Below, piece after piece: positions 37,157 to 44,961 of a stretch of 64,000 nucleotides of DNA. Numbering within the stretch: the first letter of the stretch is position 1; each line of letters starts with the position of its first letter. Origin of the DNA: Nocardioides nematodiphilus (GTDB lineage Bacteria > Actinomycetota > Actinomycetes > Propionibacteriales > Nocardioidaceae); the NCBI RefSeq assembly GCF_020216525.1, contig NZ_JAIWOY010000008.1, forward strand, positions 62,001 to 126,000. The letters run 5' to 3'. Under the pieces are notes generated by a model that saw only the letters and a list, made by a program, of their open reading frames with translations, searched no databases and was not told the origin of the DNA. A program made the translations under genes and the position numbers.

Positions 37157-37650
37157 TGCTCGTTCTCCTGTCGATCACTGCGCCCGCTGTCGGGCCAGTC
37201 GTCTGATTCGTCGGTGGGCCACCCGTGATCCATGTCGAGGTCGATCTTCTCGACGGACGGCTCACGGCGCGAGCCCTGATGAGGGGTGCCGGCGGCCGCG
37301 AGGACCGCCGAGGCGGCCTGCAGCAACGAGGCTGCGGCCGTCGCGAGGTGCGCGAGCACCTCGGGCGAGGCCTCGCGCACGATGTGCACGGTGCGGCAGA
37401 TGGGGCAATAGGTGCACTCGGGCGTACCGGTCGCGAGGTTCTCGTTCAGCGCCTGCCCGGCGTCGGAGGCCGCGGCCTGGGAATGGCTGGCCAGCCCGGC
37501 GAGACCCGCGGTCAAGCCGACGGCGAGATTGTTCGCGACGTCGCCGCTGTGATGCTTGGCCCAGTCGCCGAGTGCGCCGAAGAGCTTGGCGGCCTCCTCG
37601 GCCGCGCTGCCGACGTCGTACGGGTGGGAAGGGTCCTGACCCTCGGTCAC
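37153..37650 (-). CDS. DUF5304-like cysteine-motif protein
   Basis: 165 aa, GTG start overlapping the ArsA-like stop. Acidic and alanine-rich, with one conserved-looking centre CTYCPICRTVHIVREASPEV (C-x2-C-x2-C) that could bind a metal, and an amphipathic helical part after it. The C-terminus is disordered and acidic. It resembles the small proteins next to glkA in Streptomyces, annotated DUF5304. Function unknown; a regulatory link to the kinase is only suggested by position. Confidence 0.7.
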   Translation of the reverse strand: MTEGQDPSHPYDVGSAAEEAAKLFGALGDWAKHHSGDVANNLAVGLTAGLAGLASHSQAAASDAGQALNENLATGTPECTYCPICRTVHIVREASPEVLAHLATAAASLLQAASAVLAAAGTPHQGSRREPSVEKIDLDMDHGWPTDESDDWPDSGRSDRQENEQ

Positions 37651-38861
37651 GGCCGATCCTCCCCTGCATCAGACACCGGTCGCCGCGGATCGCTGATCCG
37701 CTCGCGGAACCGTACCTGCAACTCACCTTGCTCCACACGGGCACCCTGCACCTGGAGACGAGCCAGGCCCGCGGGGAGTGTGAGCAGTCGCCGGTACGAG
37801 CCGACGGTGACGACCAGGTCGTCGCCGTTGCGGCCCAGGTGCACCTGGTCGCGCTCGGCGCCCGGGAGCCCCAGGTGGGCGATCGCGCCCTCGGCCGTGC
37901 GGGTGACGCGGAACGGGCCCGGACCGGTGGGGACCGCGAGCGGGTCGGAGTCGGCGTAGACCTCCGCGGCGAGCGCCCGGAGTGCGGGCACGCCGACCGG
38001 CTCACCGGAGCGGTAGACCGAGCGCCACACCGGCAGCCCCGGGAAGGAGGCCTCGACCTCGGCGAGCACCTCGTCCTGGGCGAGCACCCAGCCGGCGCGC
38101 CAGTCGTCGGCGCCCTCGGCCGGGAAGACGCGGTTGGCGATGACGCCGTCCACGCGGTAGCCGTACAGGGACAGCGTGGTGAAGGAGCGGCGCGCCTCGG
38201 CGGCGACCACCCGCTCAGGGGTCAGCACGAGCCGGACCGAGGCGTCCGGGCCGGCGAGCAGCTGGCGCACCTCCTGCAGCTCGTGGTGCAGCCGCTCGAC
38301 GGCGTCGAAGACGGTGTCGCCGGGCATCGGCACCCCGGCGGCCTTGGTCAGCATCGGCTTGAGCGCCTTGGTGAGGCGGCGCTGCATCGGCAGGATCCGC
38401 TGCATGTACCAGCCGAGCGCCTCGGGCAGGGCGAGCAGCCGCAGCGTCTCGGCGGTCGGGGCGCAGTCGACGACGATGACGTCCCAGCGACCCGAGCGGG
38501 CCTGCTCGCGCAGCTCCAGGAGGGCGAGGACCTCCTCCGCGCCGGGGATGACGGTGAGCTCCTCAGCCGCGACCGGGTCGACACCGACGACCTCGAGCAC
38601 GCTCAGCAGGTAGCCCTGGATATCGGCCCAGGACTCCTCGAAGCGGCGCTGGGCGTCGATCTGCTGGACGAAGAGCAGCGGCGAGACCTCGGTGGGCGAG
38701 CCGTCCGGGATCGGAGCGCCGTACGCGTCCGCGAGCGAGTGCGCGGCGTCGGTCGACATGACCAGTGTGCGATGACCGGAGGCCGCCGCCTGCGCGGCAG
38801 TGGCGGAGGCGACGGTCGACTTGCCGACGCCGCCCTTCCCGGTGAAGAGGAGGACGCGCAT
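37647..38861 (-). CDS. ArsA/Get3-family ATPase with C-terminal HSP20-like domain
   Basis: 404 aa. P-loop GKGGVGKST at 8-16, switch regions STDAAHSLADAYG and VDCAPTAETLRLL, and a C-terminal ArsA_HSP20-type domain (about 340-395; FRVTRTAEGAIAHLGL, DDLVVTVGSYRRLLTLP). It lacks an ars operon context and arsenite-binding cysteines, so arsenic export is unlikely. The order ArsA-like then SRPBCC matches Rv2184c-Rv2185c. It directly abuts the SRPBCC gene (TAG|ATG). Confidence 0.88.
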   Translation of the reverse strand: MRVLLFTGKGGVGKSTVASATAAQAAASGHRTLVMSTDAAHSLADAYGAPIPDGSPTEVSPLLFVQQIDAQRRFEESWADIQGYLLSVLEVVGVDPVAAEELTVIPGAEEVLALLELREQARSGRWDVIVVDCAPTAETLRLLALPEALGWYMQRILPMQRRLTKALKPMLTKAAGVPMPGDTVFDAVERLHHELQEVRQLLAGPDASVRLVLTPERVVAAEARRSFTTLSLYGYRVDGVIANRVFPAEGADDWRAGWVLAQDEVLAEVEASFPGLPVWRSVYRSGEPVGVPALRALAAEVYADSDPLAVPTGPGPFRVTRTAEGAIAHLGLPGAERDQVHLGRNGDDLVVTVGSYRRLLTLPAGLARLQVQGARVEQGELQVRFRERISDPRRPVSDAGEDRP

Positions 38862-39299
38862 CTACAGGGACTCGACGCGCGTCTTCAGCCCTCGGAGCGC
38901 GGTCTCGATGAGGATCTTCTCGCCCTTGCGCTTCAGCATCCCGATGAGCGGGATCGCCAGGTCGAGGGCCAGCTGATACGTGACCTCGGTGGTCCCGTCG
39001 CCCAGGTCGCGCAGCAGGTACGCGCCGTTCATCGTCTTGAGGAGCGTGCCGTCGACGAGGGTCCAGGAGACCTTGCGGTCGCCGTCCCAGGTGTAGGCGA
39101 GGGTGTAGTCGTCCTTGATCGGGGGGACGTCGAGGACGAAGCGGACCTTCTCGGCGCGACCCTCGGGCGTGCTGCCGCTGGCCTGCGCGACGGCCATGCC
39201 CTTCACCCACTGCGGGTAGGCCGGGAAGTCGGCGATCACGTCCATCACGGCCGTCGGGGACGCCTGCACGATGATGGAGGAGGTGGTCTGATCGGCCAT
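38862..39299 (-). CDS. SRPBCC/START-like lipid-binding protein
   Basis: 145 aa. Polyketide-cyclase/dehydrase-like fold: SIIVQASPTAVMDVIADFPAYPQW at the N-terminus, VSWTLVDGTLLKTMNG in the sheet, and the long C-terminal helix. The family binds hydrophobic ligands in a deep cavity; the ligand here is unknown. It is divergent from fadD and followed by the ArsA-like ATPase, the same set as in M. tuberculosis (Rv2185c near fadD15), which points to lipid metabolism. Confidence 0.85.
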   Translation of the reverse strand: MADQTTSSIIVQASPTAVMDVIADFPAYPQWVKGMAVAQASGSTPEGRAEKVRFVLDVPPIKDDYTLAYTWDGDRKVSWTLVDGTLLKTMNGAYLLRDLGDGTTEVTYQLALDLAIPLIGMLKRKGEKILIETALRGLKTRVESL

Positions 39300-39411
39300 G
39301 GGATGCCTTCGCATTTCGGGCCCTGGTGGCGGGCTCGCTTGACGGGCGCCGACGGGGGTCGGACAGACTGGCAGCCTACCGGATGTCGATGCCCCGTTCC
39401 CGGGGGCTGGT

Positions 39412-39423
39412 TACCGAGCGGTA
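39412..39423. promoter_or_regulatory. Possible TetR-type operator between SRPBCC and fadD
   Basis: TACCG-AG-CGGTA, 44 bp upstream of the fadD start in the 167-bp divergent region. The palindrome resembles operators of TetR regulators of fatty-acid genes in actinobacteria. The regulator is unknown. Confidence 0.4.
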
Positions 39424-39466
39424 GTGTGCCCGAGTTCACCTACCAGCAGTATGTGCGGAGGAAGTA

Positions 39467-41254
39467 GTGCGCGAGTTCTCCACCCCGGCAACCTTCGAGC
39501 TCCAGGCCGCGGGCAATCTGACCGACGACGTGGTGCGCAATGCCCGCGACTTCGCGCAGACGGTTGTCTTCAGCCGCCCCAGCGCCTCCGGGGCCTGGGA
39601 GGACGTCACGTCCGAGCAGTTCCACGCCGAGGCGATCGCGGTCGCCAAGGGCCTGGTCGCGGCCGGCATCCAGCAGGGCGAGCGGGTCGCGATCTTCTCC
39701 AAGACGCGGTACGAGTGGACCCTGCTCGACTACGCCATCTGGTTCGCCGGTGCCGTGACCGTCCCGATCTACGAGACCTCCTCCACCGAGCAGGTGCGCT
39801 GGATCCTCGAGGACGGCGGCGTGAGGGCCGTCGTCGCCGAGGGCGGTGACCACGTCACCCGCGTCAACGAGGCCCGCGACGGTCTCGACGTCACGAACGT
39901 GTGGTCGTTCAACGACAACGCGATCTCGACCCTGACCGCGCTCGGCACGGACGTCTCGGACGACGAGATCGAGAAGCGCCGCTCGTCGGTCACCTCGGCC
40001 GACCCGGCCACGCTGATCTACACCTCCGGCACGACCGGCCGCCCGAAGGGCGTCGTGCTCACCCACGGCAACTTCATGGTCGAGCTCGGCGTGGTCGTCG
40101 AGGAGCTCGAGACGCTCTTCAAGCTCGAGGACGGCAGCACGCTGCTCTTCCTTCCGCTGGCGCATGTCTTCGCCCGGATCATCCAGATCGGCTGCATCCG
40201 CTCCCGGACGCGCCTGGGCCACTCCCCCGACATCAAGCACCTGCTGGACGACCTGGGCGCCTTCCAGCCGACGTTCATCCTCGCGGTGCCGCGCGTCTTC
40301 GAGAAGGTCTACAACACCGCCTCGCAGAAGGCCGCGGCCGACGGCAAGGGCAAGATCTTCAACCTCGCGACCGACGTCGCGATCGCCTACTCGCGCGCCG
40401 AGGCGGCGGGCCGGGTGCCGCTGGTGCTGCGCGCCAAGCACGCCCTGTTCGCCAAGCTGGTCTACGGCAAGCTGCTCAACGCCCTGGGCGGCAACTGCCG
40501 GTACGCCGTCTCCGGCGGCGCGCCGCTGGGCGAGCGCCTCGGTCACTTCTACCGCGGCATCGGCCTCACCGTGCTCGAGGGCTACGGCCTGACCGAGACC
40601 ACCGGTGCGGTCACCGTGAACCTGCCCGACGCGATCAAGGTGGGCTCGGTGGGCCGTCCGATCGGCGGCACGACGGTCCGCGTCGCCGATGACGGCGAGC
40701 TGCTCTTCAAGGGTGGCCAGGTCTTCGAGCGCTACTGGAACAACCCCACCGCGACGGCCGAGGCGATCGTCGACGGCTGGTTCCACACCGGCGACCTCGG
40801 CGAGGTCGACGACGAGGGCTTCGTGCGGATCACCGGTCGCAAGAAGGAGATCATCGTGACGGCGGGCGGCAAGAACGTCGCCCCAGCCGTCCTCGAGGAC
40901 CGCCTGCGCGCCCACGTGCTGGTCGACCAGTGCATCGTCGTCGGTGACGGCGAGCCGTTCATCGGCGCGCTGGTCACCATCGACCCGGAGTCCCTGCCGA
41001 CGTGGGCGAACACCCACGGCAAGCAGGGCGGCGTCGAGGAGCTCTACCACGACGCCGACCTGCGGGCCGAGATCCAGAAGGCCGTCGATGACGCCAACAA
41101 GGCCGTCTCGCAGGCGGAGGCGATCAAGAAGTTCACGATCCTGCCGGACGCGTGGACCGAGGAGGGTGGCCAGCTCACCCCGAGCCTCAAGCTCAAGCGG
41201 AACGTCGTGATGCGCGAGTTCAAGGACGAGGTCGACGCGCTGTACCGGCGCTGA
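39467..41254 (+). CDS. fadD: Long-chain fatty-acid-CoA ligase
   Basis: 595 aa AMP-forming acyl-CoA synthetase of the FadD15 type. P-loop-like motif LIYTSGTTGRPKG at about 182-194, GYGLTETTG, and the hinge/C-terminal GDLGEVDDEGFVRITGRKKEII with the catalytic lysine region near the end (PSLKLKRN). GTG 39467 follows an ideal GGAGGAAG ribosome-binding site. It activates fatty acids for degradation or lipid synthesis. A strong hairpin ends the transcript, and the Tad cluster begins 211 bp after its stop. Confidence 0.93.
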   Translation: MREFSTPATFELQAAGNLTDDVVRNARDFAQTVVFSRPSASGAWEDVTSEQFHAEAIAVAKGLVAAGIQQGERVAIFSKTRYEWTLLDYAIWFAGAVTVPIYETSSTEQVRWILEDGGVRAVVAEGGDHVTRVNEARDGLDVTNVWSFNDNAISTLTALGTDVSDDEIEKRRSSVTSADPATLIYTSGTTGRPKGVVLTHGNFMVELGVVVEELETLFKLEDGSTLLFLPLAHVFARIIQIGCIRSRTRLGHSPDIKHLLDDLGAFQPTFILAVPRVFEKVYNTASQKAAADGKGKIFNLATDVAIAYSRAEAAGRVPLVLRAKHALFAKLVYGKLLNALGGNCRYAVSGGAPLGERLGHFYRGIGLTVLEGYGLTETTGAVTVNLPDAIKVGSVGRPIGGTTVRVADDGELLFKGGQVFERYWNNPTATAEAIVDGWFHTGDLGEVDDEGFVRITGRKKEIIVTAGGKNVAPAVLEDRLRAHVLVDQCIVVGDGEPFIGALVTIDPESLPTWANTHGKQGGVEELYHDADLRAEIQKAVDDANKAVSQAEAIKKFTILPDAWTEEGGQLTPSLKLKRNVVMREFKDEVDALYRR

Positions 41255-41317
41255 TCAGGGGATCGCCGGAGGCGCACAGACCACTTCGGCCACACCCGTC
41301 ACACAGGCAGAACACAG

Positions 41318-41349
41318 CCGAGGGCCGGAGCGATCGCTCTGGCCCTCGG
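41318..41349 (+). terminator. Hairpin terminator of fadD
   Basis: Perfect 9-bp outer stem CCGAGGGCC/GGCCCTCGG (41318-41326 with 41341-41349) around the inner palindrome GAGCGATCGCTC. It is 63 bp after the fadD stop; no T-run follows. Confidence 0.7.
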
Positions 41350-41465
41350 TCGTGGTCGTCCTCAGGACAGGTGTTCCACGCCCGAAGAGAAGATCTGAAA
41401 GCGCTACCACACACCCCCCGCAGTCCCTACAGTCGTCACGAGTGACCGATGGACGGAAGGCCGAG

Positions 41466-42197
41466 ATGGACCGACGCAAGCTTCTCGTCGTAGCTGCCGC
41501 GATCGTGGCCGCGCTCGGGGTCGTGCTGGTGCTCATCTACGCGAAGGGCGCCGACAACCGCGCCCAGGACAAGTACGACACCGTCGAGGTCCTCACCGCC
41601 ACCGCCCAGATCAATCCCGGCGAGTCGATCGACCAGGCCTCCACCGGCGGCAAGCTGGCGCTCAGGCCGGTCACCCGCGGCGAGCTGCTCGCCGGCTACC
41701 AGACCGCGACCACCGCGCTGGCCGGCCAGGTCGCGCTCGCCACGATCTACCCCGGCGAGCAGATCATCGCGGGCAAGTTCGGCACCAGCGCGGTGCCGGT
41801 CTCGGCACTGCCCATCCCCGACGGCAAGACCGCGATCTCGATCAGCCTCAGCGACCCGGCGCGCGTCGCCGGCTTCGTGAACCCGGGGTCCGAGATCGCC
41901 GTCTTCATGAGCGGCACCGCCGGCGGCCAGCCGTTCACCCGCCTGCTCCTGCCCAAGGTGACGGTCATCGGCGTCGGCGCGACCGCCGAGACCGCCGCCG
42001 GTGGCGCCAGCGCCGACAGCGCCCCGGCGAACACCGAGCAGCTCCCGGCCACGCTGATCACGCTGGCCGTCACGCAGCAGGAGGCCCAGAAGATCCTGTT
42101 CGCCCAGGGCAACGGCCAGCTGGCCGTCTCCCTCACGACCGGGACGACCAAGGTGACGCCGGGTCCGGCCACGACACTCGCCAACCTGTTCGGGTAA
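41466..42197 (+). CDS. cpaB: Flp pilus assembly protein CpaB/RcpC
   Basis: 243 aa. One N-terminal helix (LLVVAAAIVAALGVVLVLIYA), an SAF/RcpC domain (NPGESIDQA..., YPGEQIIAGKF), and a C-terminal beta-rich region (ITLAVTQQEAQKILFAQGNGQLAVSL). First gene of the Tad cluster, preceded by GGAAGG. In Gram-negative bacteria it supports the secretin; no secretin is needed here and its role in actinobacteria is unclear. Confidence 0.88.
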   Translation: MDRRKLLVVAAAIVAALGVVLVLIYAKGADNRAQDKYDTVEVLTATAQINPGESIDQASTGGKLALRPVTRGELLAGYQTATTALAGQVALATIYPGEQIIAGKFGTSAVPVSALPIPDGKTAISISLSDPARVAGFVNPGSEIAVFMSGTAGGQPFTRLLLPKVTVIGVGATAETAAGGASADSAPANTEQLPATLITLAVTQQEAQKILFAQGNGQLAVSLTTGTTKVTPGPATTLANLFG

Positions 42198-42206
42198 CGG
42201 ACTGCC

Positions 42207-43391
42207 ATGCCTGTCGTCGTCGAGCCCGATCACGTGATCGCTGATGCGCTGCTGCGCAGCCTGCCCCCGGGCACGCAGGCCGTCCCCGACACGGGCCGGG
42301 TGCACGGTTGGATGAGCCAGCACCCCGACGAGTACGTGATGCTGATCGGGCCCAGCGTGCCTTTCTCCGACGCTCTCGAGGCCTGCGACGGCCTGCGCCT
42401 GACGCGCCCGGCCGCCTCGGTCGTGCTGGTGCGCGACGAGGTCTCCACCGACACCTTCGCCCGGGCGGTCGCCGCCGGGGCCCGCGAGGTCGTCCCGAGT
42501 GGATCACCGGAGAACGTCGCCGCCGCGGTCGACCGGGCGTACCGGCTCTTCTCCGCCCTGCGCGGAGCCGCCTCCGCCGGCCCCAACGAGGGCAAGGTGA
42601 TCACCGTGTGGTCGCCCAAGGGCGGCGTCGGGAAGACCACGATGGCGGTCAACCTGGGCCTCGCCCTGGCCGAGAAGGGTGCCCGGCGGGTCTGCCTGGT
42701 CGACCTGGACCTCGCCTTCGGCGACGTCTCGATCACCATGCAGCTCTTCCCGACGCACTCGATCGAGCACGCGATCGGCTCCGAGGACGCGATCGACACC
42801 GCGCTCCTCGACGGCCTGCTGACCCCGCACCAGGACTCGATGATGGTGCTGGCGGCGCCGTCCCACCCCGACGTACGGGACCGGATCTCGGCGACACTGA
42901 TCTCCCAGGTCATCCGCACGTTGCGCCAGACGTTCGACTTCATCGTGGTCGACACGGCGCCGGCGCTCGACGAGCAGACGCTGACCGCGCTCGACGAGAC
43001 CGACGAGATCTGCATCGTGGCCACGCTCGACGTGCCGACCCTGAAGAACGTCAAGGTCGCCCTCGAGACCCTCGACATGCTGAACATCGCGCCGGACCAC
43101 CGCCACCTGCTGCTCAATCGTGCCGACGACGAGGTCGGCATCAGCGCCGACCGCGTCGAGGGCATCCTCGGGATGCGACCCGAGGCGCGGATCGCGACCT
43201 CGATGGACGTCGCGGCCGCCACCAATGCGGGCAAGCCGATCGTCGTGCGCAACCCCCACCACCCGATCAGTCTCGCCGTGGCCGAGATGGCCTCGCAGCT
43301 CGCCGGCCAGCGGGTCGCCCCGCCGCGCGGCGAGGCGGTCGCGGCTCCGGCCACCGCCGCTCCGGCGCGCGGCTTCTGGAAGCGCAGGTGA
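42207..43391 (+). CDS. cpaE: Tad pilus MinD-like ATPase CpaE/TadZ
   Basis: 394 aa. N-terminal receiver-like domain (about 1-110; it lacks the usual phosphorylation pocket) and a ParA/MinD ATPase domain with deviant Walker A KGGVGKTT near 138-145, DLDLAFGD, and VVDTAPALDE. TadZ localises the pilus machine at the pole or membrane. Spacing to cpaB is 9 bp and to cpaF 4 bp. Confidence 0.9.
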   Translation: MPVVVEPDHVIADALLRSLPPGTQAVPDTGRVHGWMSQHPDEYVMLIGPSVPFSDALEACDGLRLTRPAASVVLVRDEVSTDTFARAVAAGAREVVPSGSPENVAAAVDRAYRLFSALRGAASAGPNEGKVITVWSPKGGVGKTTMAVNLGLALAEKGARRVCLVDLDLAFGDVSITMQLFPTHSIEHAIGSEDAIDTALLDGLLTPHQDSMMVLAAPSHPDVRDRISATLISQVIRTLRQTFDFIVVDTAPALDEQTLTALDETDEICIVATLDVPTLKNVKVALETLDMLNIAPDHRHLLLNRADDEVGISADRVEGILGMRPEARIATSMDVAAATNAGKPIVVRNPHHPISLAVAEMASQLAGQRVAPPRGEAVAAPATAAPARGFWKRR

Positions 43392-43395
43392 TCGC

Positions 43396-44961
43396 GTGAC
43401 CAGCCTCGCCGAGCGGCTGGCCGCGGCCCGCCAGGAGGCGGCGCAGGCCGCCGCGGCCCGCCCCACGACGCAGGAGCCCGCGCCCGCCGACACCACCGCT
43501 CCCGACACGACCCCCGGCGAGAGCGTCGAGCCGGCGCTGGAGGACGCGGCCGCCGAGGCCGAGTCGCGTCCTGCCGCGACCCCGTCCACTCCGGGCAAGC
43601 GCCGCGCCGAGGGTCCCGTCCGTACGCCCGCGAGCACCCCGACGAGCGACATCCCGCAGCGCCGCTCGCTCGTCGCCCAGCAGCAGGAGCGCACCGAGGA
43701 GCTCAAGGCGAGCGTCCACGCCGAGCTGCTCAAGCAGCTCGGCCCGCACCTCTACGACGTGGAGATGGATCAGCAGGAGCTCGACCGGCAGGTCCGTACG
43801 GTCCTCGCCGACGTCCTCGGCAGCCAGGAGCGTCCGCTGTCGACCAGCGACCGGGCCCGGGTGACGCAGGAGATCACCGACGACATCCTGGGCTACGGCC
43901 CGATCGAGACCTATCTGCGCGACCCGGACGTCTCCGAGGTGATGGTCAACGGCCATGACAGCGTCTGGCTGGAGCGGCACGGTCGGCTGGAGAGGGCCGA
44001 CGCCCACTTCACCGACGAGGCCCACCTGCGCCGCACGATCGACAAGATCGTCTCCCGGATCGGCCGGCGCGTGGACGAGTCCTCCCCCATGGTCGACGCC
44101 CGTCTCGCCGACGGCTCCCGCGTCAACGCCGTGGTCCCCCCGCTGTCGATCGACGGCTCGGCGCTGACGATCCGCAAGTTCGCCACCGATCCGTACACGG
44201 TGGCCGACCTGGTCCGCTTCGGCTCGTTGACGGACGCGTCCCGCGACTTCCTCGAGGCGGCGGTGCGTGGGCGGCTGAACATCATCGTCTCCGGCTCCAC
44301 CGGCGCCGGGAAGACGACCACCCTCAACGTGCTGTCGGGCTTCATTCCCGACGACGAGCGGATCGTCACCATCGAGGACGCCGCCGAGCTCCAGCTCAAG
44401 CAGGCCCACGTGGTCCGCCTGGAGTCACGCCCGGCCAACATCGAGGGCAAGGGCGCCGTGACGATCCGCGACCTGGTCCGCAACAGCCTGCGCATGCGCC
44501 CCGACCGGATCATCGTCGGCGAGGTCCGCGACGCCTCGGCTCTCGACATGCTGCAGGCGATGAACACCGGCCACGACGGCTCCATCTGCACCCTGCACTC
44601 CAACGGCCCCCGCGACACGCTCTCGCGCCTGGAGACGATGGTGCTGATGGCCGGGATGGAGCTGCCCGTGCGCGCCATCCGCGAGCAGGTCGCCTCCGCG
44701 GTCGACCTGATCGTGCACCAGACCCGCTTCAAGGACGGCTCGCGCCGGATCACCCACATCACGGAGGTCGAGCGGATGGAGGGCGAGGTGATCACCCTCC
44801 AGGACATCTTCACCTTCGACACCGCCGCCGGTTTCGACAAGGACGGGCGCGCACTGGGCCACCTGCGCCCAACCGGCCTGCGCCCCAAGGTCCTGGACAA
44901 GATGTCGTACGCCAACGTCACCGTCGACCCGCTGCTCTTCGCGACGGACCGCTACCGATGA
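43396..44961 (+). CDS. cpaF: Tad pilus secretion ATPase CpaF/TadA
   Basis: 521 aa from GTG 43396. A low-complexity N-terminal region (to about 90) is followed by the type II/IV secretion ATPase: LGYGPIETYLRDPDVSEVMVNG, Walker A GSTGAGKTTT from residue 300, Asp box TIEDAAELQL, Walker B RMRPDRIIVGEVR, His box GHDGSICTLHSN. It powers pilin assembly. ATGA overlap with the next gene. Confidence 0.95.
   Translation: MTSLAERLAAARQEAAQAAAARPTTQEPAPADTTAPDTTPGESVEPALEDAAAEAESRPAATPSTPGKRRAEGPVRTPASTPTSDIPQRRSLVAQQQERTEELKASVHAELLKQLGPHLYDVEMDQQELDRQVRTVLADVLGSQERPLSTSDRARVTQEITDDILGYGPIETYLRDPDVSEVMVNGHDSVWLERHGRLERADAHFTDEAHLRRTIDKIVSRIGRRVDESSPMVDARLADGSRVNAVVPPLSIDGSALTIRKFATDPYTVADLVRFGSLTDASRDFLEAAVRGRLNIIVSGSTGAGKTTTLNVLSGFIPDDERIVTIEDAAELQLKQAHVVRLESRPANIEGKGAVTIRDLVRNSLRMRPDRIIVGEVRDASALDMLQAMNTGHDGSICTLHSNGPRDTLSRLETMVLMAGMELPVRAIREQVASAVDLIVHQTRFKDGSRRITHITEVERMEGEVITLQDIFTFDTAAGFDKDGRALGHLRPTGLRPKVLDKMSYANVTVDPLLFATDRYR

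Noticed and set aside
37647-38861. Arsenite efflux ATPase
   Set aside because: No arsB/arsR nearby and no arsenite-binding cysteines; the HSP20-like C-terminus fits the actinobacterial ArsA-like group.
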